48,234 nucleotides of DNA from Planctomycetota bacterium (GTDB lineage: Bacteria > Planctomycetota > UBA1135 > GCA-002686595): NCBI GenBank assembly GCA_002683825.1, contig NYUD01000012.1, positions 1 through 48,234 on the forward strand, in the 5' to 3' direction. The position numbers and the translations under genes were made by a program. A model generated the notes under the pieces. That model was not told the DNA's origin and did no database searches. It saw nothing but the letters and a program-made list of their open reading frames with translations. This document shows positions 1 to 7,029 of the stretch, in pieces (the stretch's first letter is position 1; each line of letters starts with the position of its first letter).

Positions 1-76
1 CCTGGAGGGCTCGATCGGGGGCATGTTCGACCAGGGGCTTTCCAATCTGAAGAAGAAGATCGAGGACGACCAATAG
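1..76 (+). CDS. C-terminal tail of a CDS entering from the left
   Basis: An open frame runs from the window edge to a TAG at 74-76 and encodes about 24 residues. They begin LEGSIGGMFDQG and end in a lysine-rich, acidic tail (NLKKKIEDDQ). The charged, helical-looking end reads like the end of a soluble protein, but the family cannot be told from this fragment. The next 143 bases, up to 219, hold nothing I can identify. Confidence 0.45.
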   Translation, partial: LEGSIGGMFDQGLSNLKKKIEDDQ

Positions 77-219
77 GCCCTGGAGGCCGATCGCTTGCCC
101 GTTTCTTCGAGACAACGGCGTCGTAGGACCGTTTCCCTGTGGCGGATTCGGGCGCACCATCCGTACCATCAAGAGGTCGAGAATTCGCACAGGCCCCCCG
201 AACGCAAGAGCAGCTCCTC

Positions 220-1854
220 ATGAGGAATCGAATCTGCAGGTCCTCCGGTCTCGGTTTCTTACCCGCCACGGTTGTGGCATCGATCGCCTGCGCGGCAACG
301 GTCGCTGCCGCTCCCCAGGTTCCGGACGTCATCGTGTTCGACGTGGGAACGAACGGGACGAACACCAACGACATCATCTACTGGGGCACCAACAACCCCG
401 GGACGATCGCGGCCTACAACTTCGCGACCCAGTCCTGCAATGCCGGCACGGGGGCGCTCGACTGGTTCACCAACGCCGGAGATACGCGCCACCCGGTGAT
501 CGCACAGAACATGTTCCGCCTGAAGGATGGCCGCTTCGAACACATCGGCTACAGCTGGCTGAAGCACGGCTTTTGCGCCTTGAGCGAGGTCGAGAGCGGA
601 TGCAGCCCCTGCGCGCCAACCGATTGCGCGACCCTCGGCGTCGGGTGTGCCGATACCTACTGGGCGATGCTCAACGACGGAGCCCAGGGACGCTCGAAAC
701 GCTTCGTCAACGCCGCCGAGGGGACCCACGTGGAGGGTGGCGGACAACCCACCGGTGGCAGCATCGTTCGCGGGCGCCTCCAGGTCCGGGTCGAGGACAT
801 CGATCCGGCCCAGAACCCGGGAGCCGAGTGGTTCATCGAGGGCCAGTACGTCACGGCCGACGACACGCTCGCCGGAAACGGCGGCAACAACGCGTCGTGG
901 CGACGGATAGAGGTCAATTCGAAATCCAACGTTGCGGGAGGCGGTCCGACACACCGCGAGGAACCTGCGATCTTCGCCTGGAAGAATCAGGATCCCGAGG
1001 TCGAGATTCAGAGGATCACCAACACCGAGGGCGCGTTCACGACCTACTACTTCCTCGGCCACAGGGTCACGCGCACCAGCCCGAACGCGTGGCAATACGA
1101 GTACGCACTGCAAAATCTGACCTCGACCCAGTGCGCAGGAGCCTTTTCGGTTCCCCACCACCCCACCGCCACCGTTTCCAACATCGACTTTCACGGGACG
1201 CGCTACCACAGCGGCGACCCGTTCGACCAGACGCCGTGGCCCGCGAGTGAATCGGGGACCTCCATCGACTGGGCGACCGAGTCCTTCGCGACCAATGCGG
1301 AGGCCAACGCACTGCGCTGGGGAACGCTCTACAACTACCGCTTCGAGGCGAACACGCCTCCCGAAGACGGCCAGGTCACCATCGGTCTCTTCGAACCCGG
1401 AACCAACTCGTCGATGCTCGTGGGCGGCGTTGCGGTCCCCTCGGAGTTCATCGAAAAGAACGACATCGATCAGCCCGGCGGACCGCCCGCCACGGGGCCC
1501 ACCGTCGCCGCCCCCCTGGTCATCGCGAGGAACGGATCGAACCACAACCCGATGGGGCTCGAACAGCAAGCTCCGGCAGCGCTCGGCAGCACCTGGCTGG
1601 GCAGGCTCACCGAAGCCTCCACCGGAGTGCTCGTCGTCGGCCAGGGCGGCCCTGCCGAGGGCATTATCACGGAAATGGGCGAAGTCCTGATCCGGCCCCC
1701 CTATCGGACGCTGCCCCAGCTCGGCGGTCGTTTCGGCTTCCACATCCCCAGGGATCCCGACCTGATTGGAGCAACGGTTTGGGTTCAGGCCGCAGCGCTG
1801 GGCGCGCGGGGCTGGAGACTCACCAACGCTCTGGACATCACCGTCGGGATGTAG
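220..1854 (+). CDS. Conserved secreted protein with C-terminal TNALD module
   Basis: A 544-residue exported protein of unknown function. I chose ATG 220 over an in-frame GTG at 139 because it starts a clean signal peptide (MRNRICRSSG, then a hydrophobic run to ATVAAA, about residue 31). The middle has a cysteine-rich stretch (CSPCAPTDCATLGVGC) and motifs such as DGRFEHIGYSWLKHGFCAL. I associate these with a secreted family common in marine Planctomycetota; no catalytic motif is visible. The last 110 or so residues form the module shared with other exported proteins here (GSTWLGRL, GEVLI, LIGATVWVQ, LTNALDITVG). The gene converges on the dehydratase-like gene, with only three bases between the stop codons. 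Confidence 0.8.
   Translation: MRNRICRSSGLGFLPATVVASIACAATVAAAPQVPDVIVFDVGTNGTNTNDIIYWGTNNPGTIAAYNFATQSCNAGTGALDWFTNAGDTRHPVIAQNMFRLKDGRFEHIGYSWLKHGFCALSEVESGCSPCAPTDCATLGVGCADTYWAMLNDGAQGRSKRFVNAAEGTHVEGGGQPTGGSIVRGRLQVRVEDIDPAQNPGAEWFIEGQYVTADDTLAGNGGNNASWRRIEVNSKSNVAGGGPTHREEPAIFAWKNQDPEVEIQRITNTEGAFTTYYFLGHRVTRTSPNAWQYEYALQNLTSTQCAGAFSVPHHPTATVSNIDFHGTRYHSGDPFDQTPWPASESGTSIDWATESFATNAEANALRWGTLYNYRFEANTPPEDGQVTIGLFEPGTNSSMLVGGVAVPSEFIEKNDIDQPGGPPATGPTVAAPLVIARNGSNHNPMGLEQQAPAALGSTWLGRLTEASTGVLVVGQGGPAEGIITEMGEVLIRPPYRTLPQLGGRFGFHIPRDPDLIGATVWVQAAALGARGWRLTNALDITVGM
1525..1851 (+). other. TNALD C-terminal module, copy 1
   Basis: The module begins near ARNGSNHNP and contains LGSTW, GEVLI, FHIPRDPDLIG, VQAAALG and the terminal LTNALDITVG. 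It matches copies at 20633-20981, 22306-22668, 26015-26378 and 28869-29193. Confidence 0.65.
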
Positions 1855-1857
1855 CGC

Positions 1858-2820
1858 TCACAGCTCGCCGTCGAGGACGCGGGAAAGCGTTGCTGCGTCG
1901 ATGTTTCCTCCGGAAACGACACAGACGACGGGGCCCTCGCCCGCGCGGCCGGAGAGCGCCGCGGCCAGGGGCACGGCGCCCGCACCCTCTGCGACGACGC
2001 AGTTGTGCCGAATGAGAAGCCGCATCGCTTCCGCGCACTCCTCGAGCGAGACCACGACCGCTCCGTCCAGTAGCTCCTGCACCAGGGGCCACATCGGCTC
2101 CAGAACGGCTCGCCCGCCGATTCCGTCGACAAAGCTCGGGCGGTAGTCGACGGCACACACCTCGCGTGCTGCGAGCGCTCTGGAAAGCGGAGCCGCGGTC
2201 TCCACCTCGCAAGCGAGGACACGCACGTCGGGACGGCGCGCCTTCACGGCCGCGGCGATGCCGCAGGACAATCCACCGCCGCCGAATGGAATCAATACGG
2301 TTTCGAGCACCTCCAGCTCATCCAGGATCTCCAGGCCGATGGTCGCGTTCCCCGCGATCACGGCGGAATCGCAGACGGGATGGAGAAAGAAGCCCTGCTC
2401 CCCTTCGACCCTGCCCGTCTCCATGATCTGCCACCAATCGGCAAAGGGCACCTCTTGCACGACGCCCCCCAGGCGCTCGATCGCCTTCAACTTGGCTCGG
2501 GGCGCATGGTCGGGAACGACGACGCGGCACGAGATCCCCAGTTCGCGCGCGACATAGGCCACGCCCTGGGCCATGTTGCCGGCGCTTGCCGTGATCACTC
2601 CCCCCGCGAGATCCCTCGGATCGGCGAGCCGCAACGCGTTGCCTGCGCCGCGCAGCTTGAAAGAACGGATCGGTTGGAGGTTCTCGAGCTTGAGATGGAT
2701 CGGGTGGCTCGCGACGCCCTGATACTCGACCAGGGGCGTGCGCACCGCGAGCCCCTCCAGACGCCGCCGCGCTCCTTCGATCTGCTCCAGGGTGGGGGCC
2801 GTGGGATCACAGGGGGGCAT
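1858..2820 (-). CDS. PLP-dependent threonine/serine dehydratase-like enzyme
   Basis: A 320-residue fold-type II PLP enzyme. The Schiff-base lysine lies in RSFKLRG (K55), the substrate loop is SAGNMAQG (about 80-87) and the phosphate-binding glycine loop is PFGGGGLSCG (about 175). It lacks the C-terminal ACT domain of biosynthetic IlvA, so it resembles catabolic dehydratases, racemases, EutB (hydroxyectoine use) or BhcB (beta-hydroxyaspartate dehydratase). Its start overlaps the 3' end of the upstream ornithine-cyclodeaminase-like gene by 14 bases, so the two are probably co-transcribed and coupled. The pairing recalls eutB-eutC, but no other ectoine gene is in view. The substrate is unknown. 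Confidence 0.85.
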   Translation of the reverse strand: MPPCDPTAPTLEQIEGARRRLEGLAVRTPLVEYQGVASHPIHLKLENLQPIRSFKLRGAGNALRLADPRDLAGGVITASAGNMAQGVAYVARELGISCRVVVPDHAPRAKLKAIERLGGVVQEVPFADWWQIMETGRVEGEQGFFLHPVCDSAVIAGNATIGLEILDELEVLETVLIPFGGGGLSCGIAAAVKARRPDVRVLACEVETAAPLSRALAAREVCAVDYRPSFVDGIGGRAVLEPMWPLVQELLDGAVVVSLEECAEAMRLLIRHNCVVAEGAGAVPLAAALSGRAGEGPVVCVVSGGNIDAATLSRVLDGEL

Positions 2821-3814
2821 CGGCCCGTCCCCCGAGGTTCACCTCGGTCCCCACGCCCTTCCGACGACCTTCCTCCAGGAGGAAGTGGGCGGTCACGAGA
2901 TCCTCGACGGCGATGCCCAGGGATTCGAACAGGGTGATATCCCCCGGCGATTCTCGGCCCACCAGCTCACCCGACAGAACCTCGTGCAGCTCGCCCAGAA
3001 GATGGTCTTCCGTGATGGCCCCCTCGGCCAGCGGGATCAGATAGCCCCCGGCCTCGTTCTCCGCCGATTCACGGCGATCCGTGAAGAGCCGTGCACGCTG
3101 AACGGCGTAGGTGTCGAGCTCGCGCGCATCCTTCACGCAAGCTCCGGCGGCATTGATATGGCAGCCCGACTTCAACCACTCCCCGAAGAGCACGGGCTCG
3201 CTGGACGAGGTCGCAGTACAAACGATGTCGGCCCCTTCGACCGCCTGTCGAGCCGTCTTTGTACTGACGACCGAAACGCCGTGCCGTCGACTCTCGAGCT
3301 CGGCAAAGGCCGCGGCGCGCGCCGGAGTCTTGCTGAAGACACGCACCTTCTTGATGTCGCGGGCAACGCACATGGCTTCGAGGTGTGTGCGCGCCTGGAC
3401 CCCGGAACCCAATATGGCCAGTTCGTGGGCCTCTTCGCGCGCGAGCGCCTGGGTGGCGACGCCGCTGGCCGCGGCGGTGCGGATCGCGGTGATCTCGCTG
3501 GCATCGAAGATGCCGATCGGCAGACCGTTGTCCGGATCCTGAAGAAGGACCACGCCCTGGTGGGAATCGAACTCGGTCCCGTGGTTGTTGTGGAACACGC
3601 CCACGACCTTGAGCCCGACCGTCCGCGGCTCGTCGAGCGCGCCCGGCATCATTCCGATCAGCCCACTCCCGTCGCGAAACAGCATGCCCTGGCGCAGTGG
3701 GTTCTGACCGGCACCTCGACCCAGGGTCTTGAGCGCATCGGCGACCAACCCCATGCAAGTCTCCATGGGGAGCAAGCCGCGGATCTCATCCTGATTCAAG
3801 ATCAAAGTCGTCAT
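2807..3814 (-). CDS. Ornithine cyclodeaminase / mu-crystallin family protein
   Basis: A 335-residue NAD(P)-binding protein of the ornithine cyclodeaminase/mu-crystallin family. The start at 3814 gives MTTLILNQDEIRGLL, the usual family N-terminus; the frame is open further upstream, but that stretch lies inside the divergent gene. The hallmark SEITAIRTAAASGVA is present, followed by a Rossmann loop (AILGSGVQARTH). Relatives include ornithine and alanine enzymes, ketimine reductases, EutC and the iminosuccinate reductase BhcD. Overlap with the downstream dehydratase-like gene suggests that one enzyme makes an imine or keto compound and the other reduces or deaminates it. Which substrate is used cannot be read from sequence. 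Confidence 0.85.
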   Translation of the reverse strand: MTTLILNQDEIRGLLPMETCMGLVADALKTLGRGAGQNPLRQGMLFRDGSGLIGMMPGALDEPRTVGLKVVGVFHNNHGTEFDSHQGVVLLQDPDNGLPIGIFDASEITAIRTAAASGVATQALAREEAHELAILGSGVQARTHLEAMCVARDIKKVRVFSKTPARAAAFAELESRRHGVSVVSTKTARQAVEGADIVCTATSSSEPVLFGEWLKSGCHINAAGACVKDARELDTYAVQRARLFTDRRESAENEAGGYLIPLAEGAITEDHLLGELHEVLSGELVGRESPGDITLFESLGIAVEDLVTAHFLLEEGRRKGVGTEVNLGGRADAPL

Positions 3815-3823
3815 GGGTGATAG

Positions 3824-3835
3824 GGTAGCTCTACC
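3824..3835. promoter_or_regulatory. 12-bp inverted repeat between divergent starts
   Basis: GGTAG-CT-CTACC is a perfect 5-bp inverted repeat around a 2-base centre. It occupies most of the 22 bases between ATG 3814 (minus) and ATG 3837 (plus). Its place suggests an operator or an overlapping promoter element acting on both genes; no regulator gene is adjacent. A repeat this short could arise by chance. Confidence 0.35.
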
Positions 3836-3836
3836 G

Positions 3837-4790
3837 ATGACGACGTGCATACAACGCCCGACTTTGGAGGAGGTAGAAGCCGCCGCCGCCGTGCTGGACG
3901 AGGTCCTGGTCCCCACTCCTCTCGTCCCGCTGAGCGGAACGAATCGTGGGAACGAGATCTGGCTCAAACCCGAGATCCACCAGCGCATCGGGTCCTTCAA
4001 GATCCGGGGCGTCTACCATGCCGTCGCGCAACTCTCACAGGAGCGGCGGGCGGCGGGCCTCTCGACCGTGAGCGCAGGCAACACGGCCCAGGCTCTGGCG
4101 TGGTGCGGACGATGGTTCGGCGTCGAAGCACGTAGCCTCATGCCGGAGACCGCGCCGCAGGTCAAGATCGATGCCGTCCGGGCGCTCGGCGGCACCCCGG
4201 TCCTGGTGCCGATGGCGGAGGTCTTCCGCTTTCTCAAGGAGAACGGATGGGAGAACGAGTCCTACGCCTTCATCCATCCCTGGATCGATCGGCAGGTCCT
4301 GATCGGGCACGCCACCCTGGGACTCGAGATCGCGGCGGAACGCCATGAGATCGAAACGGTCTACATCCCGGTGGGCGGCGGAGGGCTCTTGGCCGGCGTC
4401 GCCTCCGCCCTGCGTGCAGTGCGGCCAGAGGTTCGCATCGTGGCCGTCGAACCCGCCGGCTGTCCGGCCCTGGAAAGGGCGGTCCAGGCCGGCCACCCGG
4501 TCACGGTCCCCTGCAACACCCTCTGTGACGGCGTGGCGGTGCCCTACATCACAGACCAGATGTATCCCCTCCTGGTCTCGCTGATCGACGACGTGAAACT
4601 CGTCAGCGAGAAGCGCGTGCGCGAGACCATCCGCCGGCTGGCTGGGCGCGACCGGATCGTGGCGGAGGGCTCCGGGGCCCTCGCCGTCGCCGCCGCGGAG
4701 GACGCCCGGGGGGCCGGCCCTGCGGTTGCGATCGTGACCGGCGGGAGCATCGACCTCTCCAAACTCAGCGGGATCCTGGGGGAGGGCTAG
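3837..4790 (+). CDS. Second PLP-dependent threonine/serine dehydratase-like enzyme
   Basis: A 317-residue fold-type II PLP enzyme, paralogous to the one at 1858-2820. The PLP lysine is in GSFKIRG (K55), with SAGNTAQA and the glycine loop VPVGGGGLLAG. It has no ACT domain. ATG 3837 is preferred because the protein then begins MTTCIQRPTLEEVEAA like its relatives; ATG 3813 adds eight residues and would overlap the divergent start codon. It is transcribed away from the cyclodeaminase/dehydratase pair across a 22-base gap that holds an inverted repeat, so shared control is likely. Threonine/serine deaminase or amino-acid racemase are both possible. Confidence 0.85.
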   Translation: MTTCIQRPTLEEVEAAAAVLDEVLVPTPLVPLSGTNRGNEIWLKPEIHQRIGSFKIRGVYHAVAQLSQERRAAGLSTVSAGNTAQALAWCGRWFGVEARSLMPETAPQVKIDAVRALGGTPVLVPMAEVFRFLKENGWENESYAFIHPWIDRQVLIGHATLGLEIAAERHEIETVYIPVGGGGLLAGVASALRAVRPEVRIVAVEPAGCPALERAVQAGHPVTVPCNTLCDGVAVPYITDQMYPLLVSLIDDVKLVSEKRVRETIRRLAGRDRIVAEGSGALAVAAAEDARGAGPAVAIVTGGSIDLSKLSGILGEG

Positions 4791-4811
4791 CGGCCCGTCG
4801 AAGAGGTGTCT

Positions 4812-4849
4812 CGAATGCCGGGGCGGCATTCGCTTCAGGAGAGCTCCTG
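4812..4849 (+). terminator. Two adjacent hairpins after the dehydratase-like gene
   Basis: Twenty-one bases after the stop codon there is an 8-bp perfect stem (CGAATGCC / GGCATTCG, 5-base loop, 4812-4832). A second 6-bp stem follows (CAGGAG / CTCCTG, 2-base centre, 4836-4849), then AAAA. Neither has a T-tract, so factor-independent termination is uncertain. Position and pairing support a 3' end or RNA-stability element. Confidence 0.45.
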
Positions 4850-4946
4850 AAAACGCAGGCGAGCGGGTCCGTTCGGCTTGGCTCCCGGGTGCCGAGCCGA
4901 AATGTAGGACGCCGTCTCGACGCCGAAAGACGATCTGGACGGGCGG

Positions 4947-5282
4947 CTAGGGCGGGCCTGAGCCACGCGGGACGCGCTTCCGGCCCTTCCTCGTCCCCGG
5001 GCCCCCGATCCGGCCCGCCAGTTCGTCGCGCTGGCATTCCAGATAGCCCACCGCCCGGGCGAGCGACGCCTCGCGTCTTCGGGCCTGGTCCAGGCGCTCT
5101 TCCAGCCGATCGGCATAGCGATTGGACGCCCGCTCGATCCGATCCGAGGTGTCGAGCTGGCCGCGTAACCGGGCCAACTCAAGCTCGAGCCTGCGGTTGC
5201 GGCCGCGCTGCTCGAGCAGCCAGGCCGTCGTGCGGGCATCGATTCGGGGGCGGGGCCGTAGGGTATCGCCGGAGACACTCAC
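4947..5282 (-). CDS. Small arginine-rich coiled-coil protein
   Basis: A 111-residue protein I do not recognise. GTG 5282 is preceded by AGGAAAGGGG, a good ribosome binding site. Residues about 18-90 are rich in R, E and L with heptad-like spacing (RRLELELARLRGQL, RYADRLEERLDQARRREASL), typical of a coiled coil. There is no signal peptide or membrane segment. The C-terminus is basic (RKGRKRVPRG). A 147-codon frame at 4835-5278 on the same strand overlaps it but is rich in S, P and R and looks like a shadow. Confidence 0.5.
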   Translation of the reverse strand: MSVSGDTLRPRPRIDARTTAWLLEQRGRNRRLELELARLRGQLDTSDRIERASNRYADRLEERLDQARRREASLARAVGYLECQRDELAGRIGGPGTRKGRKRVPRGSGPP

Positions 5283-5399
5283 CCCCCTTTCCTAGAGATT
5301 TCGACCCCGATTGCAAGGGTCGTCCCGGCCTCGCCCCGCCACAGGAATTCTTCCATGGCTACAATGGCGCCCCGTCTCCGGCCGTCCCATCCCCCCCCG

Positions 5400-6464
5400 A
5401 TGAAGTACCTCTCACGGATCTTGCTTTCTACCCTTGCCCTGGTCGGTGTAGAGGTCTCGGTCGGCTTTGCGGACACCTGGAGGATCATCGTTCTCCCGGA
5501 CACGCAGAACTACGTCAACCTGGACAACGACTTCGACATGAATGGGACGTCGGACTATCTCCACCATTTCCAGACGCAGATCGACTGGATCGTTGCCAAC
5601 AAGGATGCGCTGAACATCATCTTTGTTTCGCACTGCGGGGACATCGTGGAACATGTAGAAGTCGTCCCCCCCGCACTGGAGTGGATGGACGCCGATCAGG
5701 TCATGAGCGGCCTCGACGGAATCTTGCCCTACGGAGCGGTGGCAGGAAACCACGACATCCTCAACACGGGGGTGTTTCCTTTCAACTATGTGACGTTCTT
5801 CGGACCGGCTCGCTACGCGTCCTACCCTTGGTACGGGGGGGCTTCCACCAACGGCCTCAACCACTACCAGAAGTTCCAGGTTCGCGGATCCTACGGGCTC
5901 TATCGCTTCACGAACATTTCGATGCAGTGGCAACTGCCGGGGAACGTCAACGATCCCTCCACGCCGATGGGATGGGTCCAGAGGGTCATCGACCGCGAGA
6001 GTCCACTCAGTAACATCCTGTTGACGACCCACGCGACCATCGACGTCAATGGCCAGTTCGGATCCGAGACCTTCGGGCTCGTGGATGAGAACACCCCCGA
6101 AGAGGTGCGTGACGAACTCCTGAGACCCAACCGAAGGGCACTGGACCTGGTCTTCAGCGCCCACTACCACCTGCCCACGGACGGCGCCGCCCTGAATTTC
6201 ATCGGCAACCGGCCGGTCATGCTGTCCAACTATCAGGACTTCCCCGAGGGCGGCACGGGGTACCTACGCATCGTCGAATTCATCGAGGGCGGCGGTATGA
6301 CCTCCCCGGATCTGATCCAGATCCGAACCTATTCGCCCAGCCTCGATCAATACCTGCTCGACGCGGACAACGAATTCTCCTTTGAAATGGATTTCGCTTC
6401 GAGCCTCAACCCCCAGCCTGATCCCACGCCGATCGGCGGGGGGCGCGGCATCACCAAGCCCTGA
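5400..6464 (+). CDS. Secreted calcineurin-like metallophosphoesterase
   Basis: A 354-residue exported phosphoesterase. ATG 5400 starts a signal peptide (MKYLSRILLSTLALVGVEV, cleavage near GFA-DTW at about 24); an upstream ATG at 5355 would bury it. Metal-ligand motifs appear in family order: LPDTQ (D34), SHCGD (77-81), GNHD (116-119), TTHA, and SAHYH in place of the usual GHxH. The substrate is unknown; relatives hydrolyse extracellular phosphoesters. The gene converges on the rhodanese gene with 51 bases between the stops. Confidence 0.88.
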   Translation: MKYLSRILLSTLALVGVEVSVGFADTWRIIVLPDTQNYVNLDNDFDMNGTSDYLHHFQTQIDWIVANKDALNIIFVSHCGDIVEHVEVVPPALEWMDADQVMSGLDGILPYGAVAGNHDILNTGVFPFNYVTFFGPARYASYPWYGGASTNGLNHYQKFQVRGSYGLYRFTNISMQWQLPGNVNDPSTPMGWVQRVIDRESPLSNILLTTHATIDVNGQFGSETFGLVDENTPEEVRDELLRPNRRALDLVFSAHYHLPTDGAALNFIGNRPVMLSNYQDFPEGGTGYLRIVEFIEGGGMTSPDLIQIRTYSPSLDQYLLDADNEFSFEMDFASSLNPQPDPTPIGGGRGITKP

Positions 6465-6515
6465 AGATTCGGCCGCTCGGTGAGGATGTGGCGGTCGCCT
6501 GCGTCGCCGGGGGAA

Positions 6516-6947
6516 TCACTCCTCCTGCAGAACCTCCCAGGTTCTCTCGCTATTCCCCTGGTTCGTCGTCTCGAAGCCGCAGGCGACCCAGCCGGGCTCT
6601 ACAATCCGCCCGCCCTGGTCCCTGGCTCCATGGAACCCGCCCTCCATGTTGACGAGGCCATCGTAGCCCTCCGCCGCAAGCATCTCGCAGGCACGCTGCG
6701 AGCGTACGCCGCCCTTTCAGGCAAAGACGATTTTCTTGTCCTTTTCAAAGTGCCTCTGGATCACGTCGGAAAAGGTCGGGTTCGGACTCATACCCATCGC
6801 CCCTGAGAAGGCGATAGGGACGTTGTACGAACCGGGAACGTGGCCCCCGTCGAATTCTTCGACAGTGCGAACGTCCACGACGATGAAGTCCTTGTCAGAC
6901 TGCAGGAGGTCGTGAGTCCCGGTGGGGTTGAGCGATTGAAAATTCAT
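6516..6947 (-). CDS. Rhodanese-like protein with in-frame UGA at the active site (candidate selenoprotein)
   Basis: Read through one TGA (6717-6719), this frame encodes a 143-residue single-domain rhodanese. Before the TGA it has VVDVRTVEEFDGGHVPGSYNVP, split here as VVDVRTVEEF and GGHVPGSYNVP, then KKIVFA. The TGA falls exactly where rhodaneses carry the catalytic Cys. After it comes the active-site loop KGGVRSQRAC, followed by EMLAAEGYDG, LVNMEGGFHG and a stop at 6516-6518. ATG 6947 has GAGGTG nine bases upstream; an in-frame ATG at 7031 is less likely. Homology on both sides argues for selenocysteine insertion. A Cys TGC-to-TGA nonsense mutation is the alternative. It is divergent from the antiporter gene. 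Confidence 0.75.
6684..6702 (-). promoter_or_regulatory. Bacterial SECIS-like hairpin
   Basis: On the minus-strand mRNA a perfect 7-bp stem (CTCGCAG / CTGCGAG) with the 5-base loop CGTGC starts 14 bases after the UGA. The loop has a GU in its second and third positions. Bacterial SECIS elements need a short apical loop with an early G at roughly this distance from the UGA, within the coding region; this one fits the general rule as I know it. Confidence 0.55.
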
Positions 6948-7029
6948 CAGAGAGAACACCTCGGGCGGGAATTCTATCGCGAGCAGGTGGACATCAGCCA
7001 CCGCTCGGCGGAAGCTTTCTCCTCCCGAC

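Noticed and set aside
259..1743. A 494-codon open frame on the minus strand opposite the first secreted protein
   Set aside because: It is rich in R, G, V and A with no motif, and the plus-strand gene has a signal peptide and recognisable module. It is a codon-bias shadow in GC-rich DNA.
4835..5278. Alternative 147-codon minus-strand frame
   Set aside because: It overlaps the coiled-coil frame at 4947-5282, is S/P/R-rich and lacks the ribosome binding site the other has.
6717..6719. UGA in the rhodanese explained by a code in which UGA is Trp or Gly
   Set aside because: UGA clearly ends other genes here, including overlapping ATGA junctions, and a Trp or Gly would not fit the catalytic Cys position.
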